Notes under the pieces: generated by a model
What the model saw: only the letters and a program-made list of their open reading frames with translations
Told to the model about the DNA's origin: nothing
Database searches by the model: none
In this document: in pieces, positions 36,686-48,969 of the stretch
Position numbering within the stretch: position 1 is the stretch's first letter
Layout of the letters: each line of letters starts with the position of its first letter
Assembly: GCA_010015655.1 (NCBI GenBank)
Contig: ML976679.1
Coordinates: 90,168-154,167, forward strand
Source: Bimuria novae-zelandiae CBS 107.79
Taxonomy: Eukaryota; Ascomycota; Dothideomycetes; Pleosporales; Didymosphaeriaceae
DNA length: 64,000 nucleotides
Direction of reading: 5' to 3'
Made by a program: the position numbers and the translations under genes

Positions 36686-39104
36686 ATGCAAAACCCCAAC
36701 ATGGCCGCCATGGCTCAGATGAACGCGGGCCAGGGCCCCATGGACGGCACGCCGGTGATGGCGAACGGCCAGCGACCAACGGGGCCTGGCAACGACGGAA
36801 CCTCTCCGCGCGACCTGTTGCACACGTACATCTACGAATATTTCTGCCGCAGCAACCAACGCAAAATAGCGCAGGCCATGCTCGACGAAGACCTCGTCCA
36901 GGTCAAACCAAAGACGAGTCCGAGAAACGCCAATGGGATCGACCCTACGTTTGGAGACATGCCAGTGCCCCATATCCCTGTTACAGCTTCCGAGCAGTCG
37001 TTCCTGCTCGACTGGTGGGTGCAATTCTGGGACATCTTCAGCGCTGCCCGCAACCCCAAGAGATCGGGTCCCCATGGGCAATATGTAACGCACGCTCGAG
37101 TAAGTGTGCGAATATGTTCGCAGAGGAGAACCGCGGCTGATCCAGACAGGAGGCCATGACGATGCAGAACGCCCAGCGAGCCCAGCGCATGCAGATGCAG
37201 GGCGGCGGCGTGGGCGGGATGAACGGCGTCATGTACCAAAACATGCTGCAGAGAGGACCAAACGGCGTCCCGCCGAACGACCTCAAGCGCGCCGCAGCCA
37301 TGAACAATCGTCCGTACGTATCACCCCCACCTAGCAGTTTCGGTCGTTTGCTCACATTCACCATCGCAGCAACGGCAACCCCATGCCGAACATGAACCAG
37401 ATGAAGAACCAGGCCATGATGTCGGCGCAGATGCAAAGAGATGGCTCTCAGATGGACATGAACGGGCAGCGGCCCCAGTCACCCGGTTCCAATGAGAATG
37501 GAGCATCTCCAAACAAGCGTCCTCGTGTTGAAGGTACCAATTTCAATAGCCCCCGGATGGCGCTCGCGCGCAGCCAAGGGTTGCCACACGCGCCCATGGA
37601 GTTTTCTGGCCCGGAGGCTAACCATATGCCCTTTGCAGGTGCAATGAATGCGGGTAACATGCCCGGGAACCAGTTTGGTGAATTTGCCCAGCAGGGGCCG
37701 AATGCGCAGCAGAAACAAATTGAGGTATATGCCCAACGCCTAGCCCATCATCAGAAAAAGGCACTCAATGATCACCAGGGGATGAACAACATCGCACAAG
37801 GCTCTCCGATGCACCAGCCGGGCCTGCCCGGTGAAGGAGAGATATTTGCCGGCAACCAAGCACGCACAGGGATGCCTGCAGGCGCCCAACCGCCTCAGGG
37901 AAACCACGCGCTGCAGGACTACCAGATGCAGCTCATGCTGCTAGAGCAGCAGAACAAGAAGCGCTTACTAATGGCCCGACAGGAGCAAGACAGCATGTCT
38001 ACCGGCCCTCATGCACAGGGTCCCGTTGGAGGTCCTGGCTTCCCTCAGTCCATGTCTCCTCAGGGCAGCAGAGCCGGACCCTCTCCTAACCCAAGTGATC
38101 AGATGAAGAAGGGCACCCCTCGAATGGGTCCGCAAGGGCTTCCTGGCTCACCAATGCCTGAGGGTGGGATGCAACGACAGGGCGGCTCTCCCGCTCCCGG
38201 CGTAGTATCATTCGATCATAATTCCATGCCTCCTGGAATGCCTCCGCAGTACGGTTTCCCGAACGGCATGAATCCGCAAATGATGAGGCCTCCAAGTTCG
38301 CATCCTGGGTTCCCCAATGGACAGATGACTCCTGAGATGCAGCAAGCTATGCAACGGAATCAGATGGCTGCCATGCAGAACGGCGGAGCATGGCGCGGAC
38401 CTCCGGGACCTGGAATGATGCCCGGACAGCAACAGATGGGTCCTATGGGTGCCAACCCTCAGCAAAATCGCCAAATGCCTCCTCCTCCAGCGCCCGCTGG
38501 TGAGCAGCCTCGTGCACAAGAGCCGTCGCCGTCACAGCCAGCTGCACCGCCAACACCTTCGCAAGGCAACAAACCCAAGCCGAATAAGAAGAACACCAAA
38601 GATAATAAGGTAAAATCTCTTGCTTTCCATTCCCCTCAGAGCATCGTTGATATTGATTGTAGAAGCCCGGAAAGAAGGGGCAAACAGGTGCGACTCCAGC
38701 AGCTTCCGGAGGCGAAGAACCGCAAACTCCGACTGCTCCCATCACCCCTTCTGTACATCCCAACAAGTCGTTCGGCCAAGGCCCGAATGGACAACAGCCA
38801 CCTCAAGCCGCCCAGCCACAGCAACCTGCGCAGCAGCAACAGACGCCCATGGACAACAGCGGTCCTGGAGCATTTGGTCAACTGGGTGAAGACGTAAGTA
38901 GCTTAAACCTACTAATTTGGGATTTGCAGCTAACCACTTTGCCAGAACTTCGACAACCTTGGTCTTGGATTCGACGACTCTAGTGCTCTGGAGAACTTTG
39001 ACTTCGATTCATTCCTGCACGTGGGCGACGACTCCACCGGCTTCGGCTCATTAGGCGCCGACTTTGGCTTCGAAGGATCCATAGAAGCAGGTGGCATCGA
39101 ATAG
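36686..39104 (+). CDS. somA: SomA/Flo8/Som1-type LisH transcriptional regulator
   Basis: Five exons: 36686-37099, 37150-37313, 37370-38609, 38663-38893 and 38946-39104, giving 735 aa. The LisH motif is at about residues 40-72 (DLLHTYIYEYFCRSNQRKIA), and a conserved segment near 100-125 (FLLDWWVQFWDIFSA) is typical of Som1/SomA. The rest is Met/Gln/Pro/Gly-rich with a short nuclear-localisation-like NKRPRVE. The C-terminus is acidic and aromatic (NFDNLGLGFDD, then ENFDFDSF), like a transactivation tail. In Aspergillus SomA works with PtaB downstream of cAMP-PKA and activates adhesion and galactosaminogalactan genes. The intron at 38610-38662 is not interrupted by a stop in the upstream frame, so naive ORF calling gives a false C-terminus ending near 38897. 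The first ATG is 36686. Confidence 0.92.
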
Positions 39105-39992
39105 TTTCCCCCGCGCAGTCACCCCCCTTGCTCGAGAGAGCTATATACATAATCTCCCCCCCCCCCCCCCCCTCCTCGGTTCTCTGTTCAGGAAACTTGG
39201 ATCTCACCCCACCCATACAAGCCGTATACCAGCAAACTTGCTTTCTAGACCTGGGAGGTCAGCCACATAACTCGGTCGAGGGCCCGTTGGAGCGAAGGGC
39301 ACACCGCAAAATATGCGTTTATATACCCGTCTTTTTTTATTTTTCTTTTTTTTTGGCAATTGATCTCATTCGCTTCTTTGGCCTTTTCGTAGTATTTTAT
39401 TGGGAGCATGGGTGGGATTGGGATTGGGATGCGATGCGCACTGGCTTGGCTTGGCTTTTACTGGTACTGATTGGTTTTTGGTACTGACGAGGGCGGGGAT
39501 TCGACGTACTCTTTATACAATTCTTCTACAATATCTTCCACCTTTGAATTCGGGTAACCCGCTGTTCTCGGCTTTGGTCAAGGGAGAGGGAGGCGGTGTT
39601 AATCCGGCGTTGGGAAGAGGCGAACGTGGTCGTGGAGGGGAGGCACGATGCTGCACTTATATACGCCTATTTTTGTCTATCTGTTTACCAATACGAGGTT
39701 GTGAGCCGTCCCGTCCGTCCTACTACATACTCTGTGCGCTGAGGGCGACTTTCCTGATACTTACTTATCCTATCCCCTTTTTTCTAAGCGCGTGCCTTTT
39801 TGCTTGTTTTTTTTTTTTTTTTTTTGGCAGCAGCCTCGTGTGCGCCTGGTTGGGTTGCACAGTTGCACAGCCGCCTGTCTTGAGCGGTGGCAGATGCGAT
39901 CCCGCCTTCAGCTCAGCTTGATCGGAGTTGAACCTGTTGGCATCTTTTGTGTCCTGGAAACACTACGAAATCGATCACCAACAGCGCTCACG
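39105..39992. other. Intergenic with homopolymer tracts
   Basis: 3' region of somA and 5' region of the NLR remnant. It contains C17 at 39156-39172 and T19 at 39807-39825. No gene is recognised; open frames across it are low complexity. Confidence 0.5.
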
Positions 39993-42484
39993 ATGGTTCT
40001 GGAGGTGCTCGCAGCTGTAGGCTTAGCTGACAACATCTGCCGGTTTATTGACTTCACTGGAAAGCTCTTGGGGATGGCGACAGACATTCATCAATCGCAG
40101 ACCGGTACAACGCAAGATTCCAAAACCCTCAGCGACATCACACAAGATTTGCAAAAACTCGGCGAAGATCTTGTGCAAGGAATCAATCATGCGCAGCCGC
40201 AGTCAAATGCCGTCCGGCCATCGCTGATCAGGCTCGTTACCGACTGTGCAGCTGCCGCCGAGAAACTGGTTCTCGAGATCGAAAAACTTAGATCTAAGAA
40301 TCCAGACTCAAAACGGCATAATTTAAAAGCAGCACTTGCTACCATGCGGAAAGCGTCCTATATCAAGGCGATGGAGCAGCAACTGGAAGCATTTCGATCG
40401 CAACTCATCTTAGAACTCCAGATCCTACAGCAGTACGTATTCTCGCAGTATTAATACTTACCAGAGGCTTACTTTCATAGCGGAAAATGGAGCGATGTCG
40501 ACAACGTGCTTCAGGATTAGGCCGTTCAGCGCAAGCTGTTCTCTCAGGAGTTGAATGCCCACGTGACCGTGTTGACGCACGAAATAAAGGAGGCGCAGAA
40601 GCAATTGAGCGAGGAGCTCAATGATATGACAGCTAAGCGATGGCGTACTCAAGTCCCGTGTGCAAAGCCCGACGTTGTCGAAGAAAACGCAAGCGTCTCG
40701 CCTCCAATAGCACCACTGTTTCAAGAAAACGTCGCCACTAGTTTCGCTGTTTTGGCGGTGCAAGAAAGTCTGAGATTTGATCACATGGAGTTCCGCCATT
40801 CCAAAATTCACGACGCCCACCCAAAGACATTCGAGTGGATGTTCTCGAATCACTTTCAACCGTGGCTACGGAGTGACGGAGCAATATACTGGATCAGCGG
40901 AAAACCTGGCAGCGGTAAAAGCACGCTCATGAAAAACCTGGTGGATAACGAGCAGACACGAGCCAGTCTACCTTCTTGGTCAGGATCGCGTACCCTCGTG
41001 ATAATGAGATACTTTTTCTGGATCAATGGAACTCAGATGCAACTTTCCTAGCAAGGACTTCTTTAGATTTTGCTACTTGGAGTCTTTGAGAAAAAACCGG
41101 ATCTTATTAAAGACGTACTCCTGAACTATGGCGGCAACTACAGGTGGCAGTGAGCGAACGCACTACTCCGATAGCGTGGTCGATCGAAACGCTCTTAGCT
41201 ACTTTCGAACGCCCTTCTACTCTCGATATCGACACTTCTTTCTGAATTTTTATCGATGGTCTGGACGAATACGAAGGCGACTACGACGATCTCACACAAA
41301 CCATCCAGTACTTGACCCGCCTGCGTTGTAAGATCTGCGTAGCGAGTAGGCTCTGGAACGTTTTTAGGGATGCATATGGCAAAAAAGACGATTGTAGGCT
41401 CTTTCTTAAAGAACTCAACAAGCCTGACATGGAGCGATATGTGCAAGACCTTTTAGGCAGGCGAGTGGATTTCAAGAGCCTCGAGGCTTCACACGAAGAA
41501 GCGAGTGACCTACTAGACGAAATTGTGCAGCGATCACAAGGAGTGTTCCTGTGGGTTTATCTCGTTGTCCGTTCCTTAATCGATGGACTCCGAAATGCGG
41601 ACCGCATGTCGCAGCTTCATGAACGGCTACGGTCCCTCCCTAGTGATTTGGAGGACTATTTCCGTCACATTTTCTTATCACTTGATGATTTCTGCCGCCA
41701 GCCACGTTCCCATATGTTCCAAGTCGCAATAGCAAGCTGTAGACCGCTCTCTCCGTTGGCATACTGGTACCTGGATGCACACGAGGATGATCCGACGATG
41801 ACGCTGTCTATGCCTTGCGAGGCGACTTCAGAGCAATCAATCTACGACAAGGAGATCGCAACACGCCGACGTATTGATGGTCGCAGCAAGGGTCTCCTTG
41901 AAATAACTCCACCTAGCTGGTGGGGCCTAGCTTCGCGGGTTGAATTTCTACATTGGACAGTCAGGGACTTCCTCATGACCTCGGAGATGCAAGCTATCTT
42001 GAAAAATCATCAAGATAACGACTTCAACGCAGATTTTGCAATTTGCCGCGCTTTACTGACCCAGTTGAGAGTTACTGCAACCATGAGTTCAACCGACGCA
42101 TACCGCGACATCATCATCGATCCTCTGGAATGCTTTTTCCTCGCGGCAGAATCCTTCGGAAGGAGCCAAAACGTATCGCCAATAGACTACATTGATGAAT
42201 TTAAACGAGTCATCGATCAATGCACTCTGAAAATGAGAACGTCTCCCTGGCATGAATTGGGTTGCGAAAGTTTCATAAAGCTCGCAATTGACCGCGAGCT
42301 GCGGATCTTTGTGAAGCACAGACTTCAAAAAGAAGCCCAAAACACATCTGCAGAAACAAAACAGTCGCTGTTGCATCATTCCCTCCGTGTACGTCCTGTG
42401 GTGTCTTTGCCTGTAAATTTTGATATGCTACTGATGATATTCTCGATTGGTCCATTGCCTGTGCTGATAGACGGGAGGATGTAG
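39993..42484 (+). pseudogene. STAND/NLR-type NTPase (fungal N-terminal domain plus NACHT), broken
   Basis: Starts MVLEVLAAVGLADNICRFID, a fungal STAND N-terminal helical domain (about 39993-40440). An intron-like gap with a GT donor near 40433 follows, then a TAG in LQD-stop-AVQRKL. The NTPase begins EFRHSKIHDAHPKTFEWMF with P-loop GKPGSGKST at about 40900-40926. A TAG stop follows NGTQMQLS, the frame shifts, and a TGA sits just before the Walker B/acidic motif FIDGLDEYEG near 41255-41285. The frame is then open to 42484, with RLRCKICVASRLW, an EITPPSWWGLASRVEFLHWT block and a helical C-terminus. No ankyrin, WD40 or TPR repeats remain. These proteins act in allorecognition and programmed cell death. 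At least three lesions make this a pseudogene. Confidence 0.85.
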
Positions 42485-43189
42485 CATAATCTGGCTACAG
42501 CACTGGAGAAGGAAGAGAGCTCCAAGGTTTCCGAATATATGAGAGTGGTCTCCACCTACTCGCGCTTCGAACCAAGCTTGGAAGATGGTCAGGCTCCAGC
42601 ATCTGAAGACCTTCGCCGGGGGGGGGGGGGGTAATTGGCTACTTTGAATCCACCTGTTAAACTCCAGTATTTTGTTGAACCAAGTCGATCTCGTCCTGTT
42701 GGTAGGAGTTTCAAAGGGAAAATGCATGGCCGCTGGTACCGTCTCAAGCGTCGCTAAAACTTTCGACTTATTTCCTACATGAAGCCAGCTCAACCGCATT
42801 ATTCTCTGAATACTCGTTGTACTCCCATTTTTTCTAACCCCTGGACTGCTATGTATATTTCAAAGTCTTCCTGTGTTTTCCAGAAACGTTTTCTCCGCAT
42901 GATCTTTTGACACAAGCTCATGGCCCTGCCCAGAAATTGGCACAAGTACCATTAGTATAGGATGAAACAAAACAGAATTAACGGTCAAAGATGCGAAGAA
43001 GTTCGAGAAAGCCGACATGTAATGCGCACCGATTGCTCGGAAGCCTTATTATTTGAAGTAGTCTTAGGCTTGCTGAAGAACATTCGGCAATGCGCGCGTA
43101 TACCGGTATCACGTGATCAGAGCAATTTGAATTGGAGGCAGCGAAGGATTGTCGCAAACGATGGAGGCATCGAACGTAAGACCGCTGTA
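42485..43189. other. Intergenic with a G14 run
   Basis: No gene recognised. An uninterrupted G run lies at 42618-42631. It may contain decayed remains of the NLR C-terminus. Confidence 0.45.
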
Positions 43190-44062
43190 CTAATAAGCGA
43201 AGACAAGAGGGGTCACGTCAAGCATGTCTCCTGCAAAGGGGACTGAAGCGGCTTTCAGGGCATTTACCCAGAAATAGTCGCATCCGTAATCCGCTAGGAA
43301 AAGTGTACCCGTGTCGATGATGACTTTCTTGAGATTGATGGCGGGCAGTTGGGATCCCAGTACCTTCATCCAGTTTCCCCAGGCCAGAAAGCAGGTTATC
43401 TCTTCGAGGGGGTATTCAAGCCAATATTGTGAGAGCGTGTAGGCACCGAATTGCCAGTTAGTGGGAGCACGATTGACGTGTGTGATGTTGAAGCGATTGT
43501 TCTTGAAGAAAAACCCGGCAGCCTCGTGATAAATCTTCCTACAGCAGTACAATAGACCTAGACCAGGTATGAAGGCGCGTACGAGATCGCCACTATGGTA
43601 CTTGAGCTTGCCCGCAATATCGACAGAAGTGCGAATTAGTACCGCGCTATGCATCCGCGGAGGTGGGAACTCACTTTGCGTGTGTTGACGAGTGGTCACA
43701 CGGAGACTGCCCCTAAACAACTTCTCATTGCCGTCACCGACCTGGTGGTATAAGTGGGATTTGCCGTCCTGCGCGCAGATAGCAATCTTGAGCGGGTCGG
43801 GGAAGTTCAACAGCTCTTCGTATAGCTTGTTTCGAATCCCTGGCCGAAACAACTCGTCGAGCGTACGTCCACTTGGCTGCGGCTCGTCTGACTTGGCTGG
43901 CCTGGATGTCTTGATCTCAGGTGGAAGCGGGGCGACCCACGACACGGGCGCGGGCGCCTTGTTGACCTTGGATTCACGCTGGTCGGTGGGCAGAGATGAC
44001 AACCTCATCACATTGAGTGGCTGGGGCACCATTTTGAGTAAGGAGGACGTGGCGCCGTCCAT
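43190..44062 (-). CDS. Hypothetical protein of the 'IRN-x-LY' (F-box/2EXR-like) family
   Basis: A single open exon of 290 aa starting MDGATSSLLKM at 44062. The N-terminal 90 residues are Pro/Ser-rich. The family core follows: LFRPGIRNKLYEELLNF, a beta-rich stretch (LYHQVGDGNEKLFRGSLRV), then LLYCCRKIYHEAAGFFFKNN. This is the pattern of the small 'LPxEIRNxIY' proteins, greatly expanded in Dothideomycetes and of unknown function, some of them F-box-related. It is the intact relative of the broken gene at 13349-15500. No membrane segment or signal peptide is seen. The gene looks functional. Confidence 0.72.
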   Translation of the reverse strand: MDGATSSLLKMVPQPLNVMRLSSLPTDQRESKVNKAPAPVSWVAPLPPEIKTSRPAKSDEPQPSGRTLDELFRPGIRNKLYEELLNFPDPLKIAICAQDGKSHLYHQVGDGNEKLFRGSLRVTTRQHTQSEFPPPRMHSAVLIRTSVDIAGKLKYHSGDLVRAFIPGLGLLYCCRKIYHEAAGFFFKNNRFNITHVNRAPTNWQFGAYTLSQYWLEYPLEEITCFLAWGNWMKVLGSQLPAINLKKVIIDTGTLFLADYGCDYFWVNALKAASVPFAGDMLDVTPLVFAY

Positions 44063-45276
44063 GGACAGGGTACAATAAGGATTGTGGGTTGTTGAGGGTC
44101 TAGAGCTGAGGGGAAGAGGCCGAAAGCTTGACGTAAAGGGCAGAATTTTTGCACCACGAAAGTCTAGTGATCAAACGCCCCCACGAAAGATACCCTCGCT
44201 AGTGTGTGCAGAGGCACAAAGGTACCCAACACAGTCTACTTCTCTAGGTAGGAAGCAGAACCACAAGGATAAGCTAATATGTCTCAGCTCCGAGCAAGCG
44301 ACCTTTTAACGATAGCTTTCCCGCCACTGGTCGCAATGAACGGCTCGTCCGCAGACCTCGAAGCCAGGCTCCCTGGTCGGGAGCGCCTCGATGGGCAGCA
44401 CAGTGGTATAGCGCAGCACCACCCTCGAGGATGATTTACCTCGCTGGACTCGACCACGAGTATCGTCGAACCAGCACCAGTCTCGTCATGAGTCCCAGTC
44501 CTAAGAGTTAGCGCCCCTCATGTCAACTCTCCTGTGGAACATCATCAGCTGAACGGCAGGCCAACTCGGCAAGGTGCCTCAACGAAAGCACACCCCCGAG
44601 CAGTTTCTGCTGGTCATGGAACGCAGCCCCACTCTTCCCCTCGACGGTGGAGACATGGGAACATGATACGCTGTAGGTGAGGGTTTTCAGGAGGGCATCG
44701 CGGCGCTGGGAAGCCGGGAAGTGCACCTAAACGCGGAAGATGTTCTGTATAGCTCTGTCGAGGTATACCCCGTTTGTCTGACAACAGCTGACCTTTCAGA
44801 TTGCTCCAATGCCACTGAACACCCATGTCCTTGAGATTCGATCGAGTCTCCACCCGGTCCCCATCGCATCTCGAAGCCGCAAAGCCACGAGATTTCCGAG
44901 GAACAGACCAGATACAGATTTGTATAACCATAAAGAAGGCGTGAGGTCTCTGCCAGCGTAGCCTCTGGTCGACGAGACTATGTGGAAAGCGGTGCTGGGT
45001 CTGGAAAGATAGCAACGGCCGTCTGACCTACCAGCACCGTGTTTGAGCCTGAATAAACACGATGAAACGGCCTTGGGCCGAAGGCCGGGATATTTGACAT
45101 GTCTGACAAGAAGCCAACAGGCAATGTACGACAAAAGGTAGCCAAGTACTCGGGTACCCGAATGAAGAGCTAGAAGAGGCGGCCGAACTGTTTGGGAGAC
45201 ATGAAATATTGCGCGTAACGCATGCGAGGAAAGATGGTGGTATATCCAGCGAGAAGGCCGAAAGAGGAGGAAAACC
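44063..45276. other. Intergenic, no supported gene
   Basis: Several overlapping open frames on the minus strand (for example 44614-45015 and 44796-45320) lack family resemblance and convincing starts. I leave them uncalled. Confidence 0.4.
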
Positions 45277-47370
45277 CTATCTCCCAGATCCATCCGGTGT
45301 CGGCGTGTCCCTCTCCTCAATGCGCGGCAGCAAACCCCTTACACTAGCTCTTCTCGGCTTCCTCCTTTCGCCCAGAGATCTCATCTGGCCACCTGTAGGT
45401 AACGGAACGGGCGGGGGCTGCGCCGCCCTAATATCAAACGGGCCGTTGCCCGGAGCGGCAATGTTGGACAACATCTGTATCAGCGGCACATGATCGTTAG
45501 CTTGATCACTTCCCCACGGCCTACCATACTGTCCGATATCCATCTCTTCCTCGTCCCCGTAAGGCTTTCTCGTCGTATAGCCACGGTCATGTTCGAACGC
45601 GCGAGTGACACGAATGGGATCCGCCTCGTTCATACTGCGGACACCTCTTCTGTGGCGACGAACATTGCTTTGTTCATTCTCGGGGGTATCAAAGGGGGAA
45701 ATATCGTAGAGACCTGGATCCTCTGAGCGTCGGCTGGGTCTCGGACTGGTCTCGCTTCGGACGCTATCCCTTGCACCGGTAGCATACAAGCTTCCGGCCC
45801 AAATCAGCTCATCACCGTCGTGGGCCACCAACTCTTGCCCGACCTCTCGCAAAATGGAATTGGCTTCTGCTTCCGACCCGGCTTGAGCAAGTATCGAAGC
45901 ACCGAATGCCTTGCCGGTTTCGAGCGGTGATAGCGTCACGTATCGATCGAGCTGCCACCATCCCCATGAGAGCGACAAAGCTGCTGCGCTTCCAACAACC
46001 ATAATGGCTATAGCTCCGGCAAGCCACCCGAAGTCTGTGACGTACCAGAGCTCTTCCCCTGTGTATACCGCCGTAACGTTCTGCTTGTCTCCATCACCGC
46101 CACGCTTAGCAGCAACCATACTGGAGGTTCGGAATGTGTAACCCAGGATCTGTGCCAACACATACTTGGTGGGAGAAACCCACAGCTGCGAACAGTACTT
46201 GCTGACATTTTCGGGTATTTCCGATCGCAGAACAATTCCAGTGTTGAATATGTCGGCCCAAAAGTTGTTCAGATTTTCGTACAGTGCAGGTTTCCCTTCC
46301 GGGGGGAGATCCAAGATGGCTCTCGAGGAGTAGATCGGACGCAGTGCCTCCAAGATCCCTCCCAATACGTCGGTCATCCCGTTTATTCCTGGAGATGAGT
46401 AATTCGCTACGATTTTGGGATTATCCATGACGCTGTCAATGTCAGGCGAAATACGGTTGTCCTGCATGGAAATGGGATAGCGCATGATAGCGGGTACCAA
46501 GGCGTACGTCTCTCGAGTTACTGTAGCAATGCAGTTGTCATCTATCGAAGAGACGAAGTGACTGTCGAGGTATAATACCGGCAGACCGGACTGGTCGGAC
46601 ATGGTGAGATTGATGCTGAACAGCGTCTGGTTCACGTTGGCTCGGTCAAGCAGGTTAAGTGTGGTGAAATCCGTGCTGTTCGTGAAGTTGAGTCCAACTG
46701 CTTCGACGGAAGTATCGCAGGTTCCATTGGGAGGGCAGGAGCTATTCGTGGTGTTGCCATTTGTCAGATTCCAGCCAAAGAAAGTCGCCTGGCTTGCCAG
46801 GATCCCTGCACCTCCGAATGTCTCCTGCGCGCCAAACCATCCTTCAGGTATATCTGTTGCAAGTGAGATGCTCAAACGCACATCTCTCGTAGCTTCGTGG
46901 GTCTTTGGCCTGGTAGCACGCTGTAGCAGGGGCCCAACTGCGAGCTTCGTTGCAAAGACGAGCAATGCCACTACCGCAACACGCCGCGCGTGACTGCCTG
47001 CGACAAAAGCGGGTACCAAATCTTGCGGAATTACCCCTGCGTGAATGAAATGCAGTCGTTCAAGTGTAGTGCCATGTGCGATACACCTCCACCATACCAC
47101 GGTGACTCCAGTCGAGAAGAGTCCCGCTAAGGCAATAGCGTACACTCCGGCGAGTATGGAGAGCCATACCGATGGTCGGATTTTCCAGGCCTGGACCGGG
47201 TCTTCGTGCGAAGTGAGTAGTATAACTACTGCTGCGGTGATGCATGCGACCAAGATTGTGAGCAACGAAATTATCAGCAAAGGCAGCTTGTACCTTGCTC
47301 TTCTGTTGTTGTAAGCCTTCGCGACCCCGGCGTAGGAATCGAGCAGCGTCCGAGAGGAGTAGGTCGCCAT
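45277..47370 (-). CDS. Multi-spanning membrane glycoprotein, unnamed fungal family
   Basis: A single exon of 697 aa starting MATYSSRTLLDSYAG at 47370. Membrane segments are at about residues 29-53 (PLLIISLLTILVACITAAVV), 68-92 (WLSILAGVYAIALAGLFSTG), 128-148 (VAVVALLVFATKLAVGPLL) and 460-485 (WLAGAIAIMVVGSAAALSLS). Between the third and fourth lies a lumenal/extracellular domain of about 300 residues with many N-glycosylation sequons (NLTN, NTTN, NFTN, NQTL, NLTM) and paired Cys. The C-terminal 200 residues are disordered and cytosolic. The topology resembles the DUF3176-like fungal plasma-membrane proteins, but I cannot confirm membership. Length and codon use look normal. Confidence 0.78.
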   Translation of the reverse strand: MATYSSRTLLDSYAGVAKAYNNRRARYKLPLLIISLLTILVACITAAVVILLTSHEDPVQAWKIRPSVWLSILAGVYAIALAGLFSTGVTVVWWRCIAHGTTLERLHFIHAGVIPQDLVPAFVAGSHARRVAVVALLVFATKLAVGPLLQRATRPKTHEATRDVRLSISLATDIPEGWFGAQETFGGAGILASQATFFGWNLTNGNTTNSSCPPNGTCDTSVEAVGLNFTNSTDFTTLNLLDRANVNQTLFSINLTMSDQSGLPVLYLDSHFVSSIDDNCIATVTRETYALVPAIMRYPISMQDNRISPDIDSVMDNPKIVANYSSPGINGMTDVLGGILEALRPIYSSRAILDLPPEGKPALYENLNNFWADIFNTGIVLRSEIPENVSKYCSQLWVSPTKYVLAQILGYTFRTSSMVAAKRGGDGDKQNVTAVYTGEELWYVTDFGWLAGAIAIMVVGSAAALSLSWGWWQLDRYVTLSPLETGKAFGASILAQAGSEAEANSILREVGQELVAHDGDELIWAGSLYATGARDSVRSETSPRPSRRSEDPGLYDISPFDTPENEQSNVRRHRRGVRSMNEADPIRVTRAFEHDRGYTTRKPYGDEEEMDIGQYGRPWGSDQANDHVPLIQMLSNIAAPGNGPFDIRAAQPPPVPLPTGGQMRSLGERRKPRRASVRGLLPRIEERDTPTPDGSGR

Positions 47371-48800
47371 GGCAAGGGTCGTCGTTCCACGGATGACATT
47401 GTTGGCGTGGAGGACGTCAAACGGCGTGAAGCACGATATTTACTCTGTAGCCCAACCAGGACCATGACCTGGGTCTAGTAGGCAACTGGCAGGCTGAGCA
47501 GCGCGTGCATGCAGCCACAAAGAGGCTCATGGCCGAACATGAACCATACTTCGTGGGCGCGCTTGCGTGTTCGTCGGTTGCGCGTGTCCAGCTCTGTCGC
47601 AAGACAGCCGCGAATGACTGCGTGGGTTGCCATCAGCTTTTCTTTGGCTTAATGGGTTTCCCAGAGAGTAGAGGCTCAAAGGATTGTACTACGTTGGTGA
47701 GGCTGAAGAACGGTTGATGGTGGGGGAAGCAAGCTGAGGAGGGAAGCAACTCCAATTGGACCACCAGCGTTCTTTACAGCAGGAGCTCAGCCACGGCGAG
47801 GAATAGCTCGAAAAAGTGCGTAGCCGCAGAGAATAGTCGCGATTGGTTTGTACGTGCAAACGGTCACCTGCCTCGAAGAGACTCGTTATTGCGCCCCTCT
47901 CCACACTGCAAGCCATCCCTCTACTGTGTAGACATGCCATCGGCCCCTTCAGAAACCCCCACTTCCTCAGTCGGCTGCCACATGGGTGAGGCTTCACTGG
48001 CCTCCTGCGGAGTCTTTCGCGCCCGAAATAGACCACCTGGGCATGCTAGGACACCATGACGGATATCCAGAAGCCGTTCAAAAGGGCCACTTCGCTCGTG
48101 TTCCTCGTATCCGATAGCGCGATGTGCATGTGGCCAAATAAGCGTGAAGAATAACCCACGGCATCGATTGCATCACAGAAACAAATATACATAGGTACTG
48201 ATAATGCCTTGGGGTCGAAAAGAGATGGCAGATGAGCGCTGCGATGAAGAGACGTCACCGCTTATCGGCCCCGGTTACGTTCACGACACGCAGGAGTGCC
48301 AAGCCGCCAGCCACCAGCCTCGCCAAAATCATCTTCCCTATGGATCTCCTATCAACAAGCTCAGTGCCGTACAACAGAGCTTTCTCTGTGCTGTCAGTCT
48401 TGCTTCAAATGCTCTTCCTCTGTAGGAACGAATTTCCCCACAAGCTTGGAACGGTAGCCCGAACTACACGTACACTCATCGCGTCTTAATTCGCGCATGC
48501 CGCATGCCTCGTCCATCGTTCAGGCCGTTGGCAACGATAAAGTCTACACTAAAAAAAAAGCATGCTGAGGTCTCTCCTGCCCTAATATACCAAGCTATGC
48601 GCTCGGCCCCAAAAGCTTGTCAAATCTCCCACCGTAACACACCACAACCCAAACCTCCTCCACCAACCGCAAGCTCCCTTCTACCAATCTAAAACCCCCA
48701 AACTCCGCATCTTCCTGCTCAAACCACCTCCCCCCTTGCCCCAAATACCTCGTACACACTCACAGACGCACAAGTCTGCGCCAGACCACTGCTAAGCATA
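47371..48800. other. Intergenic, no supported gene
   Basis: Only short open frames. It holds the promoter of the membrane glycoprotein gene and ends at the TA (48799-48800) flanking the Tc1-like element. Confidence 0.45.
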
Positions 48801-48969
48801 CTGTGGTATTGTCGTTTCCGAAATACCGTCCCGCCCCACTTTGGCGGATTTTTCTGTCAGCACTTAGTAATCGGTTCCTCACCAACACTTTCGTACACCT
48901 GTTTTGTGAGCGATAAAATGATTACACGGAATATTCACCCTAGGTAAACAATACCGCAGGATCTAAGGA

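Noticed and set aside
38610..38897. Alternative SomA C-terminus by reading through 38610 to a stop near 38897
   Set aside because: Splicing 38610-38662 and 38894-38945 gives a Gln/Pro-rich segment and an acidic NFDNLGLGFDD tail as in SomA homologues; the read-through frame gives a nonsense basic tail.
44523..45320. Several minus-strand open frames downstream of the membrane glycoprotein gene
   Set aside because: They overlap each other in different frames, lack recognisable domains, and could not be joined by plausible introns.
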